This document shows, piece by piece, positions 23,245 through 36,500 of a stretch of DNA of 64,000 nt (positions are counted from its first letter, which is position 1; each line of letters starts with the position of its first letter). The stretch is from Tubiluchus corallicola (Eukaryota; Priapulida; Priapulimorpha; Priapulimorphida; Tubiluchidae). The position numbers and the translations under genes are program-made. Where the stretch lies: positions 3,044,942-3,108,941 of the forward strand of contig JAQGDQ010000002.1 of the NCBI GenBank assembly GCA_030141605.1. The letters run 5' to 3'. The notes under the pieces were generated by a model. It was not told the origin of the DNA and did no database searches. It was given only the letters and a program-made list of their open reading frames with translations.

Positions 23245-23352
23245 CTCTCAAAACAAAAAGGCAAGGAACCAATAAGCCGTAGTGTTAACATGTTTTAAAA
23301 TAATATTAAGACTGTGACTTATTCTTGCTTCCCTGCCTTTTTGTTTTGAGAG
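23245..23352. repeat. Long inverted repeat (24-bp arms, 23 matching, with further pairing inside)
   Basis: The arm at 23245-23268 starts CTCTCAAAACAAAAAGGC and is reversed at 23329-23352 with one mismatch. Pairing continues inward with bulges (AAGCCGTAGTG against AAGTCACAGT), leaving a short AT-rich loop. A transcript would fold into a ~108-nt hairpin. It could be a foldback transposon or a small-RNA precursor. Confidence 0.6.
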
Positions 23353-24603
23353 GCTTATCGAATTGATTAAAAATAATACAAATTACCATATGCAGCCATT
23401 GTTTTAAGAAAATAAGAATACGAAATAAGTAGCACTCTGTAATGCTTCCATTTTTGTCACTGGGTAGTCCATATGCTTTCATAAGCACCATTGCATCCAT
23501 ACATAAATTATTATTACACTATTAAACGTTAAAGTCAAATTTCTTCCATCCTGTACCCTGAAATATTATTGCACCGACGATATTAGATACAGAAAATTAC
23601 TACAAATGCAACGATATTAACAATCAAAGATTTTTCCGGCGCAAAATGTTTTACGTTGATAATAATGTAATTTGGAAGTACAGTATAAAAAACAAATCGC
23701 ATTGTGATTACAATGGCTTATTTTATATTTTTCCAAAAAATTGTATCAGTCAAAGCACAATTAACGGAATTAGGTGCATATGGCTTTTTTCTATTTTTTG
23801 TGTGGCATAGCCTATAAAGCCATAATTTATCTGGGATCATTCGCTTACATAGCACCTGAGCCCAGATAAATCAGAGCCATTACGCACCTGGCACTGCATG
23901 CACTGAGTAGCATAATTATATTGCTTACTATTTGGCTTCACTCCTTTTGCATCGCCTTTGAGTAGATCATTTCTCAAAATATAATGTGACCCCAAAGCTA
24001 ACAGGCATAATTAATTTTCCGGAATACAGCTCATCGATTCATTTGCAGATATTGTCAGTAGATTCGGTTTCTCGGCGTTGAAATGAAGCCAAGTTTTTAT
24101 CAGAGAGCAAACATAATTATGCTTGACATAAAAACATTGATCGACCAATTGAATAGAGGAGTAAATCTAGCTACGCGGCATGTCACGAGAAGGCACGCGA
24201 ACAGAATAAGTGAAAACGAAAGTAGAAGATTAGATACACTAGTGAATACGTGTCACGTCCAGATACTTATCCTCATAGAGGGATAGGATGGGGGGGGGGG
24301 ATAGTTGACAGTGCGAAGTGTGAAACTTTCACTTTTAAGTCCCAGTTATTTACCGACCGAAAGCACTGTATAACACGAAGCTACACCTACTTATTATTAA
24401 CATTTACATTACATATACAAGCAAAGACAGGGAGGTCGATTTAAGGAGCTAGCTGGATTCCTTTTCTGTATTTAACAACAGAATTAGGCCTATTCCTAAG
24501 CTTCATTGGCGGTGCTCAGTATCCGCGGGGGAATTTTACAAAACTAATCATAACGTTTTTCAGGCGTTGGTTTGTTCCCCCATAGTTTCCTACTCCCACT
24601 CAG

Positions 24604-24780
24604 GGGTGTAGTAGAGGGGTAACGTCGGATGACTGAGTTACCTTATCATCTGCTTAATACAATTACCACCTCTGTTATCTAACGGTATTGCGTTACATAT
24701 TTAAAAAAGATCCTTATCTGCAAGATAAGTGCAGTTAAGTACATGATATCTGCAGTTACCCCACTTATATTACTACACCC
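24604..24780. mobile_element. Short foldback/MITE-like element
   Basis: GGGTGTAGTA at 24604 is exactly reversed at the right end (TACTACACCC ending 24780), and GGGGTAAC/GTTACCCC pair just inside. Flanking octamers TCCCACTC and TTCCACTC match at seven of eight but are not directly adjacent to both ends, so the exact borders are uncertain. Confidence 0.5.
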
Positions 24781-26236
24781 ATGATTCCACTCGGTGCACT
24801 CATGCAGATGTTAACAAGCATATTTTTCAAATTCCAAGTTGTCCTTGAGATCGATACAGAAATTAATTTATGAAACATGAATTGCAAATAATGCAAATGT
24901 ATATCATGTGTGTCACCTTGGCCATAATATCTACAAACCTTTAACTCGGAGTATTTATATCAGAAATCAACCTAGTTTGTGATATCACTTTTTGCCCGTT
25001 ACCGTATCTCTGGTTTATGCCTTATAAACACCATCTGTTTCTTGCCATTTTTTACCTTCCCGCAATGTTTAAACTCAGCACACTGTGTTAATTTTCTATT
25101 CGTCATTTTAGATTAAAATACACGAGCGGTTTTACCCATTTATTACAAAATTATAAGCTGCCCACCCCTTTATCGACAATAGATTAGTCCTGTAGAAGCC
25201 ACGAGAACAGCGCCTGGCACAGTAGTCACGTGACATAGTAGATACTAAATCGGTTGATCAGTGAAAGTCGGTGAAAGTGCGAATTGGGCGCATGCGTCAG
25301 CTGTTCCCAATAGATGCCTGGTACTAATACAAGAATAAGGAGAATATAGATTTGTATCCTAGGTGAAACTGTCCTTAACAAATGTAGGGCGCCATGAAAG
25401 AGCGGTTCGAGTGATGTTATGAGAAGCATTCAGATTTTTTGTGCCGTGGAGAACTCAGTTAGTGCGTGGCGTTAGTTTTTGTGTGAAAAGCATTGTTAAG
25501 TATAGCGCTTTTTGATACAGACCTATTCGAGATAAATTACACTATTTAGCAAAGAGTTTTATTTGTTTTAATCAGTTATTCTTATAATAAAGGATGAGAT
25601 TTTAAATAAAATCATTTTAAGTAAGGGTATAAAATTATAGTTTCCCCTTTGTTGTCTGCAGATGGTGCTGAGTGATTTGCAGCATTTACTACACCAAGGT
25701 GTGTGGATAACTAATATTGCCTTCTATAGCACTGCTGTTGAGCAAGTAGTTATAGAGTATCTTTATATTAAAAATACTTTAAAACAAAGATTTTTACTTA
25801 TTCTGTGGGCACAATTAATGAATAATCGGTTTATAAAGCTATTTAATACGCATCTTTTCAACAAGTGACTTCTACTCATCCTATATTTATCACCAATTTG
25901 AAACGATAATAAATTCTTAGAGTTTTAGCAGTGCAAACCAGTTGTCAGCAACAGATTAAATGGAATTGAATACAAGAAAGAAGAAAGCGGGTGGTGTTGA
26001 AATAGAGTTGGAATAAATAAGTGCAACCAGGAACTGATACATATCTGTCGCCTCTATGCATACGACTCAGTGTTTGAAACAATTTTATGGACGAAACGGC
26101 ATTCGGCAATGGAACTCAAAAGACGTCGCACGTACGAGTGTATCAATCATTGAATTTGAAGAAGTTTCGAGCCTAACAGCATGCTAAGCATGTTTCCACC
26201 ACTGTGTCAACTCCTGGAACAACTTAATGCAATGTG

Positions 26237-28733
26237 ATGACTAACATCAGCTCGGTACAGATCTGCGAGTCAGAACTGACCGACAAAGACACAGAGGACA
26301 TCATAGATGTGTTGAACCAGAACACTCTGCAGATATTGTCATTGCGAGATAGTCATGTCAATCTGGAACAGTTCAAGAGGTTAGCAAGAGCAGCAGGGTG
26401 CTGCAGTTCCATTAGAGAGCTGTACTTTAGTACAGGAATAGTAACTGACATTCAAAGACTCAGGCTTTTGTGCACATGTCTTACAGAAAATGCATCTGTT
26501 AAAGTTTTAATGTAAGTTTTTTTTTGAAAATTTTCTTATTCTCAGGTGGCACAAAAATGCGCCAAACTTTTGATCACAAAATTATAAGGTTCACAATACG
26601 GAATCAAATGAAAATTGCCAACGATGTTACAGCACTTACGTATAAATGCATAAAAATTCCAAAAACACAGAAGTTTTAAAACAAGTCAAAAAAATAAATA
26701 CTGAAAAAAAACGTTTGTGTGTCACTATTGCTAAAATTTACAGCAAGTGCTCTACGTGTCCACGATTTTCATTGCAAACTAGATGAAGGCATTTCTTCCA
26801 ACACCTGACACAGTTTCTCACATAAGGTGTATTTGATCCCAGTACTCAGCAAGTTTTTGTTTTGGTTCCTCTGCATCAAATGTATTTCTGCAGGCATCGT
26901 ACACTTTTTCTCTAAGGGAATGCCAAATACCACTATCTGCAGGGTTAAATTCCACTCTTTTCTAGGGAACAAATCTCTATCAGTGCTTTATTTTGTGTGC
27001 AAGAGAATTTTAAATTTCACAAGACATAGTTCAAATGAAAATTGGATTTCTGTGCAATACTGCACACGGGCTTGGGTTGTACCGTTAGTTGATATTTGTG
27101 AATGGCCAGGATGGTACCTTGGGGATGCCAGTTATAGAAATGAATACACGTGCTTGATCGAGATGCACACACACTGCCTATTTCACTAAACAGCCGGGAT
27201 GGTAATTACTTCATCATCAAAACATCGACCAGTGACTGTTCTGCAGTTTATGATTAGCTGGCATTGTTCAGGCATTTAGTTTTTTAACATACGACAGCTT
27301 TCCGGTCATATCTTGAAAACCATTAAACTATGCGCATGTAAGTTTTGCAGCCAAAAGTTAATGTATTTTAATATCATGCTGTGAAATTTCAATTTTGTAT
27401 GGCACTTGCAAATAATATCATAGTAGTCTGAACTTCAGCACATTTTTTCTGTGCCACCCAATATTAATACTCTCCATGATACCTTCCAGAGTATGTTTTT
27501 AATTGCCTTTAGCTTTTAACTTTTTCATGCTAATACCAATAGAAAAACGTTATGTAATATTAGTAAATGTTAATTTTGAAGCCTTAAACTGCTTCGATTT
27601 TTGCCCCATCAGACACCCAAACATAGTGTCAACTATTGCGTTTAATGGACAGCTGATTAGATCTAGGCAAATCAAGATTGAGGTGCTCCTAGAACAATAC
27701 TCTAAAATTGATTAGTTGACAGACAAATTTAGAAAACTCATTAAATCACAAGTTTCTTGCTACCTGTTCATATGCAAATTTTTTATGTTCAGTTATCTGT
27801 GGCAATAAACTGGCCAGCTTTCAATGTCCATGTATTTTCAAGGGCAAGTGCGTCAAAATAGAAAAGTTACATTGCAACTCATGCAAACAGTGCATCAACT
27901 TAACTTTTATTGAACACTCTAGACTTGAACATCATCCACTGAGTGAAGGGGAGGCTCTGTTACTTTTCGATGCTCTGAAGATACACCCACCATTGACTTC
28001 GCTTTCACTTATGGATTGTGACCTGACTGATACAGCCATTGCTGGAATACTGAACACACTCAGATGGAGAAATTGTCTTCCTGGTACGTACATGCATTAA
28101 AAATATGACCTATATTTGAAAATGCTTAGAGGACAACCATGAAATGTTTCAAATAGTTTCAAAGTCAGAAAAGTTAAACACATCGAATACTTACTGTTAA
28201 GCTCATTCGTATTGTAGCTTTGTCTTATACATGAACAACATTCTTTTTTATTCGTAATAAGGATTCTGTTTCAGGATTGGTGAAACTAAATCTGTGCAAA
28301 AATCCACGCATCACTCAGCAGGGATGGGAACACCTGGCAACTGGAATCTCATGTGGGACAGATCTCCAGAAGTTAAACATATCCAACAACAATATTGGCG
28401 ATCGTGGTGCCATTGCCTTGTGTGTGGCAATTGCAGGAAACAGAACACTGGAGTACATTGCTGTAGAAAGCAGTTGCATATCAGAAAAAGGTGGAAAGGT
28501 GAGAAAAATGTCTTTAATTTTGGGTACATGGAAATATCATTTTAATTGTGAAAATAGAAAGCCTTCTGAATGACATACGAGTAATAATTTTTATGTATTT
28601 TCAGGCATTCTTGAAACTATTGGAACTTTTTCCATACCGGCTTCGGGAGTTGAGGCTGGCTGACAACCATATCGGTAAGATGCTGATGATGCAGATAAGT
28701 TCCAATTTATTGGCGCCACCTATTGCCAAGTAA
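26237..28733 (+). CDS. Small leucine-rich-repeat protein (RNase-inhibitor-type repeats)
   Basis: Exons 26237-26511, 27923-28083, 28275-28498 and 28605-28733 join in phase to 262 residues. Repeats follow the longer RI-like pattern, for example LTSLSLMDCDLTDTAIAGIL, LVKLNLCKNPRITQQGW, LQKLNISNNNIGDRGAIAL and LRELRLADNHIGKMLM. No other domain, signal peptide or TM segment is seen. Proteins of this type are protein-binding scaffolds; the partner is unknown. The start is uncertain: ATG 26237 is the first Met of the open frame, but an earlier exon is possible. The last exon could splice at 28674 (GTAAGA), though read-through to TAA at 28731 keeps the repeat pattern. Intron 1 holds a dead Tc1-like transposon. 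Confidence 0.7.
26545..27453 (-). mobile_element. Decayed Tc1/mariner-like transposon in LRR-gene intron 1
   Basis: The ends are inverted: GGTGGCACAAAAA at the left, and the reverse complement of the right end reads GGGTGGCACAGAAAAA. On the minus strand around 26750-26960 a broken frame reads FNPADSGIWHSLREKVYD, then KQKLAEYWDQIHLM, stop, then VSGVGRNAF. This matches the C-terminal part of mariner/Tc1 transposases (the PADxxIW...L region and the downstream helices). Several in-frame stops make it inactive. TA target sites are not clear. Confidence 0.65.
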
Positions 28734-30556
28734 TAAAAAATACAGATGCATGCTTTTGAGTAAAAGAAGTTGTCTCAACAATATTCACATGTACACCTTG
28801 TTGTTCTTGGATGTAGTATGCTAGATGTCACTACGGAAAGTTGGTAATAAAATGTTAAAATTAAGTACAAGTTGTAAAGAAGTAGAAACCTTCTGTACAC
28901 CTATTATAGGAATAATACAAAAACTTAAATAAATAACAAACCACAGATGTTTTCTAATAGCTTATATTATGTTGACCTTATAGCTGTCAGATTTAAAGAT
29001 GTTTTTCATTACTATGACGATCAATAAATAATATGGACACATAAACACCTGACATACCATTATTTGAGCTGTTCATGTACATGGAGAATTGGATATGCAA
29101 AATTTCATGCATTTGCTCACTCGTTTTTACAAATTATGAGCGTTATTGTTGCACACACGAGGCACCACGTGAGAAAGGTTATCATATAGTTGGATACAAA
29201 TAATGTTAATTCCACTGTTTGTTCTATAGTGAAAATATTGAAGGAACACCCTGCAAGCAATGTAGAAAATATGCTTTCTACATGTTGAGCTTCAGGTTTC
29301 AGGACCAATTAGTTTCATCTTTAAAAAGCAAAATGTATTGAAAATTTTTGCTTATTTTGAAAATTCTTACTTTCAAAAAGAATTTCTGAGGTTGCTCTAA
29401 GCTCGTACTATTCATGGTCTGAATGAAAATGCATTGAAAGGAAAATGTGCAAAATTCGAATAGGGTAATTGACTTTTAAGTATTTAGCCAGTATTTGACT
29501 GCTAACAAAGTTTGGGTTAATGAACTGAACATTTATAATTGAAAGCGCTTGCAAATGGAACAAGCATGCAGATTTTCGAAAAGGTTAATTATTTCTAAGT
29601 TATTTTGACAATATATTTTATCGCTAATGTATCACCAGATGATACTGATTAGAGTTTAAAAATCTTAAAAAATGTTCACACAGAATTCCATTGCTTATAA
29701 ATAAATAGCTGTATTTTAATAAGCAAAAAGTATCAAAATGTTCTACAGGAAATGACAATCACAGTGCACTATGAAAATTGTGACAGATAAGATTTCTTTT
29801 CACTCATAATAATTCAGATCTGCTTTCTCAAACATTTCAAAAACAATCGTCATTAGTCGTGAGGAAATCACATCTGTACAATAATATTGCTGTTGGTGTA
29901 AACACAATGTGATACAGAAAATGATGAGCGTGGATATCATAATTCTTATGTAAGCTTATTATTACGCAGCTTCACCATGTATATATACAGTACACTACAC
30001 ACCTACATTCTGTTTGGTTTACAAATATACACTCATGTAAGTTTTTTTTAATGAAAAACTGAATTAACTGTTTTGTGTAATGTGTTAACAGCACTTTTTC
30101 GATTTATCACAGTCTGTAATCTAGCCTCAGTTATCACAATATAAGTTTAACTATCACTGATTGGTCTTAGACAAAATTATATAAAACTTCCAGTACAGCT
30201 GCTCTTTTAGTTATTCAAACTTCTTTCTTATAAAAATACGAAAAAATAAGTAAAGGTATGTAAAATATGTAAAACATAATTTAAATCACAAATATATGAT
30301 TCCTGTGCAAAATAGCATTTTTGTTACAGTTTAAATGAAAACGTTTGCCCAAAATTCTACACAAATACTTACAATCTCTGTGCACTGTAATTTTTTATAC
30401 TGCGAAAAATCTAATCTATCTATTACTTTGGCATATATTAAAAACAAATGAAATCAACCAAACCTTGCAACAATTCAATCATGAATCAGCTTATGAAAAT
30501 AGCAGTCCTTCTGATAATGCAATCTGGAACCTAATGCTTCAGTTAGGGCTTCCTAA
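28734..30556. other. Convergent 3' region between the LRR gene and SELENON
   Basis: Both flanking genes end here. AATAAA-containing words at about 28928 and 29023 could serve the LRR gene. A SECIS element for SELENON should lie in the minus-strand 3' UTR here; I searched by eye and found no convincing one. AT-rich, with no coding frame. Confidence 0.5.
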
Positions 30557-33500
30557 CTACGGGTACTGTTCTGACGACACATTTGCTTTAGCTAGGGCTT
30601 CCTTGAGAAATGAGAGATAAGCTGCAGTGACTGGGTCTTGAAATCTAAAAACAAGAAAAAACATTTAAAGACCAGTTAGTACATATAGACTTACATGGTA
30701 TTTAAGGCACTAAAACTAGAATTTTAACATGAAAATAATAATTTGTGTAAATGATAAGGATCAAGTGTCTCTTGCTGATCAATGCTGTACAGCTCAAATA
30801 CATTGTTCAAGTTCACATCAAAAAGACTTCAGGCAAAGCACACTTGAAAAAATGAGCAATACTTTTTAAGCTAGGAGAAGACCATTAATATAGCTCAGTA
30901 CATTTCTCTGGAAAGTTTGAATCATTTTACAGCTAGTCCCAGAAAACAACAAACAGTCACTTGTCAGATAGTCTGATGATTTACTTGGTTAAGCTACATT
31001 AATGGGCTGATACTTCTCAAGCTCACAGCTTACATTAGTTACCTGAAAGTCGCAACTATCTATAAAAATGACAAACCAATTTTTGAAGTATCATTTAATT
31101 ATTTATGTCTTTTGTAAAGACAACTGAAAGAAAAAACTTAGCTATTTACTAATGCAACTATACAATTGATGATTAAATAAAAGACCAAAACCATAAAAAA
31201 AGTGATGTCACTGCCCTCAAGTGGTGAAGCCACCTCTCCATGAGAATAATACTGAGCCATAACTATGCGGCATTAACTTCTACCCTGACTTACAAATTCT
31301 CACAACTGCGCAAGTTTGTGCTTTCACTAGTCTGTACATTCCGATTTTAAATACCATAATTAAATTTATGCACTCAGCATCACTTCTCATTAAAGATAAA
31401 AATAATATTCAGAATAATGAAACAGAAATAGGAAATATGTCTCAGTGGATAAGAAAGGAAGTGATCAGAATTTACTAACATAGTGAGAAAACTGCTATTC
31501 ATTTCTGCTTCATCCAGCAAGTCATTAGCATTTATGTGATGCAAAACAGTTCCATTAGGTGTCAGCACTATAGTTTCTACAGGAAACTTGTATGCCCTGA
31601 GCATGGCTGCTGCCACTACACTGATAGCAGAAGTATTATCTTCACGGATGTAAGTCTGAAAATACAAAGCAATGTTGTATTATATAAAACAAAATGGATA
31701 ACAAGATCCAAAGTGAAATGAAACTAAAAGCTGGTAAACTTTTTAAAAAAATGCAATGCAGACTTTAGACATACCCGTAAATGATAACACTCTTGTGTTA
31801 TCATTTACACAAGAAAGTTGAAATTTGAAAAAAAAATTAGAAGCAAAATTAAAGTTAAATAAGTAGATTTAGATGTAGTAGACAATACTTATAAAAATTA
31901 GGCTAAAGACTGAATACAAATAAGCTTAAAGAACTGCACCAGAAATATGAGTGTTTCAATGCTAGTTTAGAATAGAATTTAATTTAACAATTTAAAAGCG
32001 AACGTGTTGTACAAATGCTTTCTACTTCCGAGTAAAAATGAACCCATTGGCTATAGATATTAGATAGTTCTACATTTTTAAGCTTAAAACACACATTAAA
32101 CAAACCTCCAGTTCAGCAACTAATGACCATGAGCTGACAAATGATTCTTTTAGAATGTTAATTACGGGCGGACTAGCGAGAGCAACATCACGCAAAGTCC
32201 GCCCACTTCCTCAGCATGACTGGTCATCTAGCGCACCCCACAACAACACGAAGTGAATGAGTTGATGGCTAGATACATGTTCGAGAGCTTCTTCTAATGA
32301 ATAGTATTTAATCTGAAATGTGAAAATTCAATTAAAACAAAACAAAAATGGTTGTCTTGTGAAACTCTGAACAAATATCTAGGAAATAAGATTAAATTTA
32401 AATCTAGTTAGTTATGTTAGCTTTAAATACTTTTACCCTTTCAGTGAAGTAGATGTATCAACTTTTCCTGTTTATCTTATTGAGTCCATTAAGTTTTCAT
32501 AAAGCTAATTTTATCAACAGACTAGTAATCATTTGCAAGATTGTCTTTTTAATAAAATTTGTATTTTCATAGAAAAATTAGTTATCAATTTAACACATTA
32601 AACTTTTTTTGACAACAGCTCGAGTTGCTTTTCAAACAGTCTGGAGGTCACAAATCTAATTTTGAGCAACTTTCCTTCAGGCTAAAACGATTTAAGTCAT
32701 CTCTTGCAACAAACAGTCGGATTCTACAAAGTGCTTCGATGTTTAGCTGTTCTTCTTTGGAGTGATGATCACAGTCAAGAAATAATGGTGTATGCTTGAC
32801 TGCAAAGTCAAGCATTGCCAAGTTTTTTTTGCTTATTGGATAAGCGACCACAAGAAATACTAATGTGTATGGTAGTCCAAGTATTTTTATCACTCAGAGA
32901 GAGTCTTTACACACCCAACATGGTCAAGGCATAACATATCTGCCAGTCAGCAAGTTCATTGTCTGATTTCAGGAAATATGATTGATAAAAACTAGATTCT
33001 AGTTCTGCAACACTATTAACAATTAATAGTAGACCTGGTGCTTTTAGTGCCAGATACAGAACTGCATTAAAATTATTTGTGTGCCCACTCGAAATGCAGG
33101 TTGATTAAATGGCCTGCAACAAGATGTTATTTTTCTGGCTAGAATACCTTGCAAATCTGTTACTAAAAAATTTGAGTTGCATCACCTCATAAGCTTTAAT
33201 GAAAGAGTAAGACCAAACAAACAAATCGACTCACCATACAATTACTCAGTTATGCCTGGCAACCATTGAGCACTTACCTATATACCTACATTTTGTACTC
33301 TGACGGTGCTTGCACTCATGCTCTTATTATATAAAATGCAATTATAATTGATACATCTACAAACTACAAATTTTGACAAAATTTCAAGGACTCGTTCATT
33401 CCACTGAGAGCACAAACACAAGTTTGATTAATTGTAAGACTGTATAATGTTGTCAAAGATAATAACTGTTGTACTGGCCTTGCAAAAAATTGAAAAAATA

Positions 33501-36500
33501 GATCATTTGTAGATGGTGCTTGCCCCACTCCAGCTGAAAACTAATTGACATGGACACCTTTTTTGGACAGTTGAGGTTGTGCTGACGTACTTGATTAAAA
33601 TGGAAAGTAAAAACTTTCCATATTTTTTGTGCAATGTGTTTTAACACTTAAAACCTATTAGACATCATTTGCCATCCTAAGTAAACAAATGCAGATGGGC
33701 GTCTAGGAAAGTCTTTAAATTTTGTACATCATTTTAAGCACTTGAATAAATTGTAAAATCTCTTGTCTAACCATCGAAAAACAAGGCGAAAAGATTTTCT
33801 ATGCTGCCTCCGAGAACGCGAGTAGAAAACGTTATGTAGTTTTTTGCAATATGCTCAAAAAATGTTATTCTTCAGTAGCTAAATTCCACAAAATGCATAC
33901 TGTTTTTTATATTTTTTGCAAATAGGTACTATATTAGTTGTTTCAATGCCACAGAGAAATTAGCTGAAACTTCAAAGCCAGGTGCTGTGCATTTTGTGTA
34001 ACTGTGAACCAGTTTTTGCAAATAACTTAGACTATCAATACACAGCTAACAATTATCATATAAATAAATCTATAGTGGGATTTGTAGGTCGTGAAAAGAT
34101 AAACAAAATGGCATAAAGTCTGTATGTTTAGCACATTCCCAAAAAAGTATACAAATGCTTAAAAGTGGGCATTTTTGCACTGTCATTGCAGAAATCCCTG
34201 TTTCTCAATGTCTAGCTTCTAAATATTAATTAAAGCTTTTAAAAACACTGATGAATATTTAATTGAATTTTTGTTTTGTCAGTGTGGTTGATGCAAACCG
34301 CCTAAAAAAAAATCTTGAAAACCAAACTCACTTCTTTAAATGGATACATATGAGCTGCCAACAGTTCTTTTGCCTCACTGAAAGTGATTTCCTTCTCCCA
34401 AACCAGTTTCTCTGCTTCCTTATGTTCCAATGGCACAAAGCGGTGGTCTTTTTTCACGCCATTCACCTCTTCGCAAGCAGGTGCAGATGGCGCGGTGGAG
34501 CGCAGCTCCATTTGGGCAAGAAAGCCAATGTCTACCTCCACGTTTTCGGAATCGCTAGGTCCATTAAGCCATTCCATATCTGCAAAAGGGAATTATCAAA
34601 ATACGTTACCACCGAAATTATGCCTTTCATTCACGATACACTACATAGACTTTTCAGACATATAGCCCTGTCACGATGATCAAAATTCAAAGATCATAAA
34701 ATAATGTGATGAAAAATGCACTATATAAACTCACCAACATTGAGTTGCCTGTCATTTGGAACAAACAAGTGAAAATCTAAGATTTTTGTGGAATCTCGAT
34801 TTAGCGTCACGTGACCTGTGAACTGCGCTGGAGTGAACCAGAAGGGATAATGAGGAAAATGATTGAGCTGGTATTCCGCATGAATTCTGAAATAAAGATC
34901 TGACATTTTGCGAAAATCTAAAAATTTCTGTCTACTTCTCCAAATTGAGTGAACATCAGTGTACCTTATTGGACATAATATTATATGACACATTGTTTAT
35001 GAATGAAGATAATGCTTGACATTGAACACTACTGGACAGAACACAAAAGATATTTTTTAACAGCAATTAATACTTGTCTACATGTTAGTTTTGAAATTGT
35101 TAGTATTTCATAGGCCAATGGAAAACGGCCAATTTTAGCACTTTATAAGTGATGAGTATAAAAGGTTAAGGATGTCATGAAGTTATGCCAGAACCAGAGC
35201 TTCGAAATCGAATCTGAATTGGAGCTTTGATTCGATTCACTGAAGTTCTTATGTCACTTTAGATACGACACAATTTTGCAAAGTTTAAAAAAAATCAGTT
35301 TAGCTTTGGCTGCAGCGGCAATTCAGTATCACTTATTACAAAAGCAATTATACGTTCTTTTACATTTAAGTTTTGTGGGGAAAATATTTAAATCGCAGGT
35401 TTTTTGATAATTTTCTCTTATTTGAAATAAGCAAATGTCGCATTATTTAGTTTCAGTAGGTATCCGTCTCATGAAATCCTACGCGAAAGCACGCACCACA
35501 TTACAATTTTAACTGCTAGTTTCAACAAAAATGCTAAGTGTTTAATATTGCAGAATAACTGTCAGTCGTGCTGCTTACTGCTCAGTCAGGCCATCTGCAA
35601 TCCTTTTTCATGAAAATCACTGCTGGCTGCCATAATTTGATTAAAAATTGCATAGATTTAGATTAGAATAAAATTGGGTTTAGAAACGAGTTTAAAAAAT
35701 CCAGATTTGAAGTTGATTCGGTTTCAAAAATTATTTTAAATTTTTCATCCCTACACCAAAGCAAGGGGTAAAATTGGTTGTACTATAAAGTGAGGTATTC
35801 TTTATCTCACATTTATCTGCAATACCGAGCACTTATTCAAAAATTTTTGAATCTAGATATATCGGGAAATATATGAAAGCTTAATTTTTAAATGATCGCG
35901 TCTGTATGCAGAGGAAATATGCAAACATATCTGAAAGTCGCCGAGATACCTCTGCTAGTTTAGTTCAAAGACAGCCTTATTAATCATTCATGTTTCAGTT
36001 TTACTATGACCATCCAATTTGAATAAAATTTGCATTTGAACTTTCATTAAAAAATTGCTACTCAAACAGTTTGCAATAAAAAAATTTAATTTGCATCAAC
36101 TCAGCCAACTCGAATCTAGTTATTCGTTTCACCTTCTACGTCTTACTTGTTGCCCATTACTATAATATTCACTACTTACCACTAAGTATTCAGTTGCATA
36201 CCTAAACACAACATCAATATACTGCTCACTTACAGCTCGTACTACTGCCATAGAGCCCTGTGGACTAAATCTAGTATATAAGAAGACATGGGGATGAAAC
36301 ATAGCAAGCAGTCTGTGTAACGTCACCTAAAATGAAGAAAGCCCTTTTTAGATGTTATCAGTACTAATTTGGTCTTTCATGCAGAGGCTTTCATTTTTTT
36401 GCCTTTTCTTTTATCGCGAATACATTCAGCAAAATAGTTCCGTAAAGATTAATAGAAGCATGTTATACAAATTAAATATTACAATTGTATGTTTGTTTGG

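Larger units (their letters stand above)
19676..26236. other. Gene-poor 6.5-kb spacer
   Basis: No supported gene. It contains a MITE-like element at 21274-22066, a long hairpin at 23245-23352 and a small foldback element at 24604-24780. An ATG frame at 25662-25868 follows a TGCAG and could be an unplaced 5' exon, but its phases do not fit the next gene. Confidence 0.55.

Noticed and set aside
25662-25868. 68-codon frame after a TGCAG, possible 5' exon of the LRR gene
   Set aside because: The likely donor phase does not match any acceptor before 26237, and the frame itself resembles nothing known.
30420-30482. Candidate SECIS around ATGATTGAATTGTTGCAA on the minus strand
   Set aside because: The ATGA and AA are present, but the intervening bases have no complementary partner, so no helix II can form.
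34263-34679. 138-codon plus-strand frame
   Set aside because: Antisense to SELENON exon 6, whose minus-strand protein is clearly homologous to SELENON.
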